Source: Vespa crabro (lineage: Eukaryota; Arthropoda; Insecta; Hymenoptera; Vespidae). From it: DNA of 64,000 nt. Where the stretch lies: assembly GCF_910589235.1 (NCBI RefSeq), contig NC_060959.1, positions 6,002,763 to 6,066,762 of the forward strand. Direction: 5' to 3'. Of the stretch, positions 1-13,100 are shown in pieces. Each line of letters begins with the position of its first letter. Within the stretch, counting starts at the first letter, position 1. A program made the translations under genes and the position numbers. The notes under the pieces were generated by a model. It made no database searches. It was given only the letters and a program-made list of their open reading frames with translations, and was not told the origin of the DNA.

Positions 1-9
1 AGGAGAGAA

Positions 10-76
<67 letters not shown>

Positions 77-499
77 TCTCTGGCTATCATCGACGCCGGC
101 GTCGAAGTTGGCGTCTAAGTTGGCGTCTAAGTTGGCGTCGACGTCGGCGTAGTAAACGCCGTAAAGCGAGACGTCGGAGTTACGTTTTTGCCAAGCGTCG
201 CCGTTGTGCTAGCTTTAGTTCACGATCATCTTTCGTGCTTCCCTCGTGTGTCTTCGGACCGCTATGATACATTGAACATTTGAAAAAAAGATTATTAGAT
301 TTCATCGAGAAGAGAAGTGACCTTCGCGATGTTGGAAAAAAGTGAGTGCGAAGGAATGATTTATAAAGAAAAAGAAAGAAAAAATAGAAAAAAAAGAAAG
401 AAAGAAAACGGATCGATCGATCGAGAAGCATTGATCTATCGACCGTAACTTTTCGACGGTACAATTTTCAAACGGCTCGTAGTGTAATATTTTTGTACG
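1..499. other. Purine tract and CpG-rich 12-bp repeat, possible 5' UTR or promoter
   Basis: Positions 1-76 are a (GA)n tract. Positions 90-160 are CpG-rich, with about 2.5 copies of the 12-mer GTTGGCGTCTAA at 107-138 and related GGCGTC units. Nothing codes convincingly here. The position just before the candidate start at 500 suggests a GAGA-type promoter or 5' UTR. Confidence 0.4.
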
Positions 500-512
500 A
501 TGGGAAAAAGAG
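500..512 (+). CDS. CAP: Candidate first coding microexon of the sorbin gene
   Basis: An ATG at 500 opens a 13-nt exon (residues MGKR plus one base) that ends at a GAG|GTAAAA donor. Its phase (one base carried over) is exactly what the exon at 3628 needs, giving MGKR-G-VWSPG across the junction, and the whole model then closes in frame. It lies just downstream of a purine- and CpG-rich patch (1-200) that could be a promoter or 5' UTR. The evidence is positional only. The real start could lie upstream of the window, or the ATG at 3606 could start a shorter isoform. Confidence 0.35.
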
Positions 513-1066
513 GTAAAAGCTGTAAAATTTCTCGTTTTATATTACACTGTTCCGACCGATTACCCGAGAATAAGCTCTTGTTTATTGGCGCGAAAAACGA
601 AGGAAATTACGATTGTGTATTTATTTCTTCCACCATATTATATTGTAATTATTTCAAATTTCCTTGGTTTATTCCTCGTGTTTATCTCTCTTATTGTCGG
701 CTAATTTTCGTTAATTGTTACGTGTTAATTACACTTCGTATACATTCGAATATTTCTTTTTATATTATGAAATGTTCAATGAAAATTAATAACGAGCCAG
801 TCGTATTATTTATCATTATCATTTGAACTCGTAATAGGAATAATAAAATAATTTAGAAGTAATAATCGAATCTTCGAAATCATTATCGTATTAAAGTTAC
901 TAATGTGACGAGAATAGTCGATGTTAATGCCGTTTGTATATATCTAATCTATACATAAACATACGTTGAAGCATTTAGAGCTCAGAACATAAATTTTCGT
1001 TTCTTCTCGTGTAAATTATAATTAGATCAGAAGACTACGAAATGCTGGAGTGGAGATCAAGCAGAA

Positions 1067-1112
<46 letters not shown>

Positions 1113-1473
1113 GAGAGAGGGAGAGAGAGAGAGAGAGAGAGAATCTCGATCGGTGATCGAAAGCTGATCGGTCAGCAGTATGCACATCTGCGAGCGTATA
1201 CATTGCAAAGCAGCAACGTGCTGCAACGTGCTTGACAAGCCGATCTATTCTTGGAATTGTTAGTGGAGAACGTAAGAGTAATTTGGTGTGTGTGCGCGCG
1301 CATCTATACGCGTGTATGTATATGCGTGTATGTGTTTGTGTGTGTGTGTCGATATATATGCGTATGTATAGGCGCGAATCGTTTTTCCAAATTTTCCATC
1401 CCTATGTCGACCTTGTTAGTCGAATGATAGTTCTGAGAAAGAGAAAAAGAGGGAAAAGGAGAAAAAAAGAAAA

Positions 1474-1519
<46 letters not shown>

Positions 1520-2216
1520 AAAGAGAGAGAGAGAGAGAGAAAAAGAGAAAGAGACCCATGAGAAACGTTTCGTCTCATTTTCTTTCATCTCTCTGAGCAT
1601 CATCCCTTCTTTTCATCCCTTCTATCTTTTTCTTCTCCACTCATTCTGTATTTTTTCTTTCTCTACCTTTCACGAGCTCGTCAAGCACGTTTTTATATTA
1701 ATGAACCTCGTTGCCTTCGTCAAGGAAACTACTTAAGAAGCCTTTCAGACGTCGTCCAAAACGACGATAGAAAAACCGAGGAAAGATCTCTTTATGAGTG
1801 GCTACCATCACCTACCATCATCATAACCTTCACCGTGGTAAAAAAAAACCACTAAAACGATAGCAAGTTGCCGATATGAATGTCGTTTTCTATGTCTGTC
1901 TCTGTATCTTTCTCTCACCGTTGAAAGATTTAGAAAGCGTTCAGATGTATTATTGTTTTTTTTTTTCTTTTTTTTTTCTTTTTTTCTCTAGCGATTATTT
2001 CGAAGAAAGTAAATTTCGAAGTTAAGTCGATGAAGTTGAGAATCGAAAGTCTTGCTTAGCTTGTTCAAGATTAAATCTTAAAATGTGGTAACCGGTATAT
2101 TTTAAGTATCTCGTATTATATTCATTCGTCACGATCGTAAAATACGATCTACAATACACATCGTCCATTTTCCGACTTTATCTCCGTATCTCTATTTTCT
2201 CGAGGAAATAGGAATA

Positions 2217-2270
<54 letters not shown>

Positions 2271-2943
2271 GAAATAAAAAGGAATAGAGAAAGAATATCC
2301 TCTATATCATAAAGTATATCAACGCGAAATTGTAAAAAATTCTTTGCTGCTTCCAGAGAACGTTATGTTCGCCCCAACGTTTAAAGCCTCGTCAGCGAAA
2401 TCAGGTAAACTTATGTGAATGAACGGCGAAGTTAATGAAAATGTTTTCTCTCGTTGCACGTTAAACGTCCAATTAGACGGGACGATATTAATGAGAACAT
2501 TTGATTGTATAATATATGTTGGAAATGTTACTGATACTAACGAAATAATTCAATGTCGATTGTTTAAATGAATGAATTCATTAATGAATTACTTCCACAT
2601 GTAATTCGATTTATTTCTCAAATAATTATGCAATTATTGTTTCGCTCGAAAACGAAATGTTTTCACGTATGATAACTCGATAAATCGATTTAATAACGAT
2701 AGGCATAAGTCATTTGTAAATGTGTTTACTTTTAGAAAAACTTGCCTCAACGTTGACTCGGTGCAGCTCTGAATATAATAGTAATTATGCGTAATAGTAA
2801 ATATGCCGGTGCTTTACTACTCGTATCTAATTTTACTCCTTCGGCATACTACTTCTTCATTTCCTGTTTTCGCAAGAGCCACGTGTCCACCGTTGTGACT
2901 AATACCGCAAATTGAAGATTACTAATACAAAGATGATCGCATT

Positions 2944-2983
<40 letters not shown>

Positions 2984-3950
2984 TTCTCTTTTTATCCTTC
3001 TCACACACAGATACATGATGCGCGCACTTACAAACATTCATGCTTTTTTCCCTATTAAAATGCGAAACATGTATAATCGATCTGTATTACAAAAGTAATG
3101 TGGTTATAAAGTTAAAAGAAAAAAAAAAGAAAAAAAAGAAAAAAAAAATAAAGAAATAACGGAATATTTCATTTCCGGCTTCGTAACACGAGTTTACGTA
3201 ATCGACTAAAAAAAATGGAGGGGAAAGAAATGGTCCTTTATGTAATAATAACGTTACTCGAGCCAAGATTAGTGGCGCTCTTTTTATACATATCTACATA
3301 CTTATACATATGTATCTACACAGATAGATACATATACATTTCGTACATTAGTTTTGGCACAAACGCATAAAAACCATGTATTCTAGTACGTTTAATATTC
3401 GCTTTGGTGCAAGGACCTCTTCTATCTTCCTTTGTGCTTTAGTTAATTTATAATCGTCAAAATTTAAAAAAACTTTTTGCTTTTATTAGGAGTAAAACAA
3501 TAGGTTTACTGTATAAATGAAAATGCTTTATCATATTAATTAACTCCAATGTTATTAACGATAACTATTATGGAAAATATAATTGGGGTTGAGAAAAGAT
3601 TTTGAATGTATTTCACTTTGTCGGTAGGAGTTTGGTCGCCAGGAAGCGAACCACCGGCACCACCAAAAGAACCGAGTCCGGATCGTACAAAGGATTCGCA
3701 AAAAGATGGTGGAATACCGCCAGTCTGGACGCCATCCAGTGCAGGAACGAGTCCTGTGCCAGAGAGGAAAGAGTTTCGTCCTGTACAATTCGAAAGCCCG
3801 ATTTTAAGCAGAAAGAAAAAGTCCGAAGAGGTAGATACGATCTCGCTTTTTTTTTTTTTTTAATGTTAAACATTATGGCTAATCATTGCCGTTATTGTTG
3901 AAAATAATTACCTCGAGGCAATTAATTGTCTTATAACTTTTAAAATAAAG

Positions 3951-4014
<64 letters not shown>

Positions 4015-7000
4015 AAAAAGAAAAAAAAGAAAAGAGAAACGAATTAAAAACTATAAAAAGGTAGTTTTCATTTCGTCGGCCGTCTCAAGTGAAATCAATA
4101 AAGTACTCGTGGATATATTTTAATTGTTTGAATAAACTCAAGAGTTGACTTTTTAATCGATATTCCGTTTGCAGACCGAGGAAGCTTCTCCACCTTGGAA
4201 AAACGAGGAAGATAAGAAAGAGATTACTGAGAGCTTTTCACAAAGTAGCATATCCACTACGTCGCGCATTGTTAATTCTCATTCCGCTCCGTCTCAAGGC
4301 TTGAACACGTTAGCTTCTACACCGAGACTACCTAGGGCACAAAACCCGACAATCACGCTTCTGCAAAAAGCGAGAGGTTTGAAGATATATATATTTATAT
4401 ATATATATATATACGAATTTAATGGAACAATATATTTTCAAATCGGTATTATACATTACAAGGACATTAAACATTGATTTTTTTTTTTACTTTAGAAGGA
4501 CAATTACCAAAGGGAGCAGCGTATATCGAAGAAAGTGAGCCTTCTAAGGCCGATCATACTGATGAGAAACCATTAATTAGTCCAGGAGAAATAAGTAAGT
4601 GTATTATGAAAACAATAGTACGAAATCACTCGTTCAATGTCATTTCATGTTCCTCTAACACGATACTTTTCATTGATTTTATTACCCCTTACTCCTGTTA
4701 CCGATACGCCCCCCTCCTGTCCACCTGTCGCCCTCCCTCTCTTAATATCAAACCAAATTCTTCATCAATCATATGTATACCTTTTTTTTTCGCGTGACAA
4801 CGAGTCGATTTAATTTATCAACGTGATTATGAGATATACGATAGTCATATATTCGTTTTCACAATCTCGCGTCGTCTACCGTGTGGTTAACAACGATGAT
4901 GATCGTTTATGTTTGTGAAATCAATAAATGTTCCGTTAGTCTACACCGTGAAGAAAGAGTACGAAAGTGAGCCGGAATCGGAGAACGAACCGCCGAAAAA
5001 AATGGTCGATTTGGGTCCACGAAAGTTCGAAGGTATCGGGCCGACTACTAAAGAGGGTATTCCCCTCGTTCTAAGATCGGTAAGTTTAAGAAAATTTCTT
5101 TGGAAAATTCGTGAGATAGAATGTGATTAATATTAAATGACGATATCGACGAAATAATAGGTTGCTTTTGATTTTTTTTATCATGCAAAAATAGCACATA
5201 CACACACATACACACATACGCCACACATGTACGTATACACGATATTTAAAATACATACATGTATTATAAACATTAGTAGGTAGTTGAAATGATTCACGAA
5301 CAGGTACGTGTTGGATAGATAAATTTTATGTAGAAAATTTTTTTATACATATCGATTTGATCGAATGTATTCATTATAATTAACGTAATATTAATCATTG
5401 AGCAAATCGATTTTTAGGAAGTCAAGGAGAACAATCAGACTAAGTGGTACAAGAAAATGTATGATTCGTTACATCGTGCGGACAGAGACGGTAGGCAATG
5501 TTTATCGTTAATTAAAAAGCTATTAACGTTCGAAAGTAATTGCAATTTGTCGACATTGATAAAAGAAAAATTTCAATCGATCACTACTATTTTTCAGACG
5601 ACTACGTAACCATCCGTTACAAGTCCAGAAGAGGTGAATATCTTCCTCCTCACAGAAAACATACACGCAAAAAAAAACACGAGTTATTAACATTAATAAG
5701 TCGATTAACGTAATAGTTAACATGTAATAATAAATATCGCCGTGTCGATGTAAATAGACTTTGCGTGAACCAAAGTATTTACGTCATTTGTCTGGATGAA
5801 TGGACAACTGTATTGCGTAACTGAAGACGATTATTATTATACTCTTAACAATCTAATCGCTCGTGCGTGAAAATAACAATAAACAATTTGCGCTAAATAC
5901 GTTCCACTATACCATATTCTATTCGAACTACCTTACCTAACATCCTGGTTCTAACCAGTGTTAATGACGATAAGCTTTTATAAGTTGTCCTTTATTTTCG
6001 AAGCGAGTCTAACGAGAATTGTGTCATGGCGTACCTATTTAATTTGCATTATGTCCTGCAGGTGCTTTACTAACTCTACGATCGCCGCCGTATATTTATC
6101 GATTAAATTACGTGACGTATTATAGTGAGATCGATCATATGATCGTACAATGGTTAAGGATTATTCATAAGAATAATTTTTATATATCATAAATAAACGA
6201 GACATCGTATCGTCTCATATCATATATTTATTATCACGGTGATGGAGATGTAATAGGGAATAGATCATTGAAAATTGAATTTTCATATTTTTCTAATTGT
6301 AGGATATGTTTTTTTTTCTTTCTTTTTTTTTGTTTTTTTTTTCCAGGAGGAAGATATGGCTCGGGCATCAGCAGTTCGGGATATTTGAGCGAGCCTGAAC
6401 CCCGTGGTTATTCCGATCGATCAGCCACTTTTGATAGCCGTCGTCGGCTAAGAGGCAAAGAAAATGACTTTTCTACGTCGACTATGCCGAGAAAGTGAGT
6501 CGTTTTCTCTTTTCTTTTTTTCTCTCTTTTTCTTTTTCTTTTCTTCTTCTTTTTTCTTTTTTTTTTTATTTTCTGCGAACAAAACACGTATCTTACCGTA
6601 TATAAGCATCATTGAAATGAGAGTATCTGTTCAATGGTGATTGTACACATTGTTCACTTTTGTAACTTTTAGAAATGGGCCGTTGAAATATTCTTCGGAC
6701 GTTTACAAGAATCAGCCAGGACGAATCGAGGATTACGAGCCAGGGCGTTCGTCGATTGCCGATAAGGAGGCAAAGGAAGTACGTAAAACATTCGTTTTTT
6801 TCACTTTGTAATTTAATTGAAATATGAAAACTTCATCTGCTGTCGTATTCGAACGTTCGTTCGAACGAAAGAAAATTCGATAACCGAGATAAATGTGATG
6901 GACGAAAATAGATCGATCGATTTGAAAGTAAGATTCTTACTATCTATATAAGGTGTAATAAGGAAATAAATTAAATGAGGATATTAATTAGGATAATTAA

Positions 7001-7713
7001 ATAATATCTCATTTCAAATAATTATCACGTGAAAGATTTTAAAACTTCCTGACGTCTCGTTAATTGAGAAGCTGAATAATTGACGTATGTCTCTCTTTCG
7101 ATAAAATTACAATGGTAGGTATTACGCGGAATCGAAATAAAGGAAAAAACAAAAAAAAAAAAAGAAAGAAAGAAAGAAAAAGAAAAAAGAATACAAAAAA
7201 AGCATAAAAAATGATAAAAATTTTCACCCGATAAAAAATGATATTCCTGGAACATGATCGTTTCAAATGGCTTTGCTTCTAGCCAACTTCTGTCACGCGG
7301 ACGACAAGGAAGGTAACAATTAAATGAAACGAGTATATAAATATAAGATGCTCCTTTCATAAGTTTAAAACATTTTATTATTGAGAGCTTTTCTTTTTAG
7401 CATTGAGTCGTATAATTGTGCGAACTTCCTTTTCTCTTCTTTTCTTCTTCTCTTCTCTCTCTCTCTCTCTCTCACTCTCTCTCTCTCTCCTTCTCTCTAT
7501 CTCTCTCTTTCTCTGTCAAGGCAAAGATCATTGCGTTTATTATTTGATTAATATGGACAAACAAGATAAGATTCACAAGAACATTCACATAGTCATCAGG
7601 AAACTTACTATTACGTATACATTGTGTTTGTTTTAGCTTTTGTAGCGTCGCTTGTAGTAAATCCTATGTTCGAAACACATACTTACTCTCGTCTAGTTTG
7701 CATCTAAATCCTT

Positions 7714-7766
<53 letters not shown>

Positions 7767-8141
7767 GTATAAATATATGTACGTAAATTATAGCCACATA
7801 CATACATATAATATATTTAATTTTAATATTCGACATTATCTTAAAAAATACATAAATAAATGAGTAAATAAATAAATATCTCGAGTTTTTATATTAGTTC
7901 GACGATTTGATTTAGGATGATAACTAGAACGAGATAAAACACCTTATTTTAACTTTTATTTCTAAATGTCTACATAACTCAATAGATTTAACGCATAGTA
8001 TAATGCTGTATTTAATTCTATGTTTCTAGTGGTGGGACGAGGTCATGGACATATTTGACGGGGTACGCCATTTTTGTACTTAAGCGAAATTATGTAAGGT
8101 CTATCACTTTATATCTTTCCTTTCTTTCCCTTGGATTTTTC

Positions 8142-8183
<42 letters not shown>

Positions 8184-9679
8184 CTCTCTTACTATTTTTC
8201 TATTCATTACCTTTGGTATATTGAATAAATAACGAGAGTGATAATATCATTAAGACCAAAGAGTTTTCCGAGGGAAAAGAAATCTCACATAAAAGAAATT
8301 TCTCAACTTTTATTGAAGTTGAAGTTATTCCATTATCTCGTCTGTTGTCTAACTTGAGAGCAAAGGCTTATTATTTTAACGATCAAATTTCAAGAGGATA
8401 AAAAATATTAAAGTAGTATTCTTTTTGTGGCTCTTCCCTTTTTTTTTTGCTCAGTGATTATACCTACTTACCTACTTTTTAGAAAAACATGTTAATTAAT
8501 TAAAGATTTAACAACGAGTTAACAATAATCTGACAATTAATCGTTATAAATGCTTTCCAAGTTTAACATTATCCTATTCATTAAATCATAAAATTTTCAT
8601 TCTCATGTTTGGTAGATTCGATTCGAAATATCTTTATCTCTTTCATTCTCTCTTTCTCTCACTCTTTCTCTTTCTCTTTCTCTTTCTCTCTACGATCATG
8701 AAATCTCTTCATCTTTGATACGACTATCATTCTTCGCACCTGGTTTCACTCTGCACGATTATCCTTCTATTGTCTTCCGTTAGGAAAAAAGAAAAAAAAA
8801 GAAAAAAGGAAAAAAAGAAAAAAAATCTGATTCGAATATGGACCTTCTGGGGAAGCCAATAGATTCCCTTTTTGGTCTAGGCACTTATCGGATATTTCTA
8901 TATGTGTACGTAGCCATTATGTATGCATATATGTATATATCACGATCGATGTCCGTGCGTGTGTGTATTCTTTGGTGTTATGTCCGCTCGTACGTAACCA
9001 TTTCGCTTTCGGATCGCTTTTTCCTGGTCCTTTTGGATGATACCATTGTACCAATACTACCATCAATACCATTACCACCATTACCACCATTACCATTTAC
9101 CAATACCATTACCAATACCGATCACCATGACCGTTAATCACGACAATCGGACAGTGGCTGGACGAAAACGGATGTCTTCAGGAGAGTTATCCGAAGGGTC
9201 ACGTTGGTGTTTCTGGACGTCAGGGTCAACGTGTGTTAAGCCTTTCCTACAGACCGGAGACTGGTCAGAACGTAAGGGAATCTTGGCTATGTGGTTCGAA
9301 GAATCAGCTCGAGGTCAGCCCGAGGACGTTTACGTCACGGGCGATCAAGCATGGAGAGTCTGAATCTACTCGACAGCATGTTCTTCTGCATCAGCAACAG
9401 CAACATCGCACGAAGATCGTCCTCGATCGAGCCGCCAAATCGATCAGGCACGATGACGAGGAGACAACGATCGGTGTCCGGCCGATCGAGGATCGAATAA
9501 TCCGACCTTTGGAGAGAAGCAGCGATTGTTGTTGGCATGCAGCTACTGGCAGCATGCTGGACGGAAGGTCGAAGAGCTTCATCTTACCGGATCGTTGTCC
9601 TCGGCGATCGTCTTCGCCGCAGAATGTCGATCGTGCCAGCTTCCTTAGAACGATCGTTCCCATTGGCACTCGCACTAAT

Positions 9680-9714
<35 letters not shown>

Positions 9715-10100
9715 CCATCATCAGCAGCATCAACAACAACAGCATTACAATCAGCAGCAACATCAACAACAACAACAACAGCAGCAACAACAGCAGCAGC
9801 AGCAGCACCATTACCACCATCATCATCATCATCGCCAACATCATCAGCAATTGAATAATAACAATAAAAACAACAACAACAACAACGACCGAGACTTAGA
9901 CGACAACGATGACAATGATGACCGCTACCGTCATAACCATCTCCACCATCATCATTATCACCAACGCGTACCGCCTTCTTCTTCTTCTTCTATTACTTCT
10001 TCTACTTCTACTGCCACCGCAACCATCACTACTACTACAAGCACTACTACCACAACTACTACTACTACTTCTACCGCTGCCGTTGCTACTACTACTACTG

Positions 10101-10133
<33 letters not shown>

Positions 10134-13100
10134 TTACTACTACTGCTACTACTATCACCATTACTACTTCTTCTTCTACTGCTACTACTACTACTACTTC
10201 TCTTTCCAGCACCGATCATCTCACGTTACCATCACCAACGACACCTTCTTCTTCCGTTAACGTCGCCAACGCTCTGGGCGCATCTTCTGCGCCAGCTTCA
10301 CGGGTTAGAGGCTTCAACGTCATTGACAAGTAGACTTGCACGATGACGTTCTACTTTTTCTCTCTATTTTCTTCTTTCTTTATTACTTTTCTATCTATTC
10401 GTGTTTACTCGTAGATGGATGCATACTTTGATGGTTAAAAGTCGTTACTCTGGAAGTTTACTATCGAGGTCATTGCATTATATATGAGCTGATAGACTAT
10501 TGGAAAAGGACGGTAATTTCAATTTGAAATCTTTTATTTTTCATGCGAGCAAACGAAAATTAGTAGAGATCGATGTTAGATTATTTATTCATAGTGTTTT
10601 CTTTCATACGAAACAATTTGATCAGATCTACGAGAGTTACGTATTATATAAAAATAATTTTTTAAAGATTATCTTTCATTAATTATATTTCATTCAATAT
10701 CAATTGATTTCACTTGTATTCATTCAAATTTTCATTTCTTCTTTATCATCTTTTTGTTTTCTTTCGTTTCTTTTTTCTTTTTCTTTTTCTTTTTGTTTGG
10801 AAACCTTTTCAGGTAACACACATTTTTCTTTAGATATATCGTCTATTTTGAATAATAAGAAGCTATAGTATTTTTATAATTTTACGCTCTTCAATTTTTA
10901 GGCTACGATAATTCTGTCGAATCGTAAGGAGAATTCGTTATGTTTCTCGTTGCATTTAGGAATGATTTGATTGATATTCACGTTAGTTCGAATTTTTCGT
11001 TATCGTTGTTTCATCTACCTTCTTTTTCTTTTTTCTTTTTCTTTTCTTTTTTTTTTATTGTTTTTTTTCTCTATATTTTTCCTTTCAACGTCAGCTCGTT
11101 CGTTCGCTTTATTCCTCACTCGTATCTTTCAAACTATGCTTTATTATACGATAGAGCCTGAATGTGTATAGCATGTTTCCACGATATAATTTATTGAGGG
11201 AAGTGATTCGCAAAAGTAATTGTGGGATTCGAGGGATTAATACGTTATTGATATTTTCTATGATCGTATGTAAATATCCAAGTAGAAAAATCAAAATGTA
11301 TTCGTAATTTTCTTCTATTTATATAATCAATATCCAATGTTGGTAAGTGTTGCCTTTGTGTGAAACTAAATATTAAATGTTTGCACATTAATATGCCACA
11401 TAATATATTATTGCATATCGGTGTACATGACTGTTGTATGTATCATATAATTAATCGTATATATATATATATACATATATATAACTCCTATTTTCGGTAT
11501 GCCTGCAAATACGCGTTAATTGCGTACACGAGGCATGTTTTTAACAAGCTGCATATGTTTCCAACTGAACGTTAAAAGAATACTTTCTGAAGTTAATTAG
11601 ATTAATATTGATCTCTTTGTTTCCAGCAGTTCGATCAACGTACAACTCAACCAGGAAAGCCTTACATGTCTCAGTAAGTATTATAACAAAGTAGAATAAA
11701 ATGAAATAAAAAATAAATAAATAAAAGAAAAACTATGGAACAAAAAAAATATATAAAAGAAATCAAAATTGTATCAGACTCCGAATTCCGTTCGTAATAA
11801 TGTAATTCTTCGTAATAATGTTTTTTCTTTTCTTTGAAAGTGCTTTCAAAGAATCAGGATACGAAAGTGACTCAACATTGGTATTTCGACGACGAGAGGA
11901 TATCAGTCCGCTCAGTCTTCTGGAACAAAGATTGGCTTACAAAAGCGTGCAAAGTGGTGGTGACGTACCTCTACATGGTCTCCGTAAACCAGCCCCGGAA
12001 CGACCAAAGGGTGAGTGACCATATAAAAACGTGTAATTCGTGCTGACTCTGATTTTCTTTGTTTTTCTTTTTTTATCTTTTTTTTTTATCTTTTTTTTTT
12101 TATCTTTTTATTTTTATACCCATGACTAATGTTATGTATATTTGAAGCGTTCTCTCTCTCTCTCTCTCTCTCTCTATTTCTCTATCTCTCTATCTCTATC
12201 TCTATCTCTGTTTCTCTCTATATATATATCTTTCTCTCTTTCTGTATAATCGAGCATGCGGACAGCATACGTTTGTGTGTTAGCTACGACTTATGCATTC
12301 TTTTTGTTTATTTTTTTTTTTCATCTCGCTATCGCTAGCTAGCTATCGTTGCTAAAAATTTGAGTCGTTCATTTACACGAACCATGTACATCGTCGCCGA
12401 ACATTCAAAATTTTTAAATTTAACGACGACTAATGTGCTTTATTTTTTTTCTTTTTGTTTTTCTTTTTTTTTTTTCTTTTATTTTTCGTATTCGTTTTAA
12501 ATCATCCATCAATTATTGGTATTCACTTTAATCACAAAAGGTAAGAATAGGCGTTTTCTTATCGCAAAGATTAAGTTTATTATCGCGTTGTCGTAAAATC
12601 TATTTGTACGAAATATTTTGATCGAATCTCATTGTATAGGAATTGAAATACATCTATTTTATTTCGTTCATGAAAAATTCGAGTCGAAGATGGCATGGTA
12701 TGATGAGATTTATATTCTATAGCATGTCGCTCGAATTATTTAGCTTATTAGAATGCATATTTTTAATCTCGTTAATATTTTTCTTGTTCTTTCACTTTTT
12801 TTTTTAATTTTTAAAAATTTAGAAAAATTTTTTATATTACGCTCAGAAATATACACACAGCACTGCTATAATAGACACTTGTTTATCGATATTGGTGTGT
12901 GATACACTCTTAATCTATTTGGTTTTCCTTTTTTTTATTCTTATCTATCTATCTATTTATCTGTCTATCTATCTATCTTTTTTTTCTAACTATAACGCAC
13001 GAGGAATAATAAGAGAAGAGGATTTTCAATTTTCACGTTTTGGCACGCTAACGATGTTGAAAATCGTCATCACTCGCAAGCTTGATCTTAAGAGGAACTT

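Noticed and set aside
9584..9850. Overlapping ORFs in several frames and both strands around 9,500-10,350
   Set aside because: Triplet repeats are open in many frames. Only the frame continuing exon 11 has independent support.
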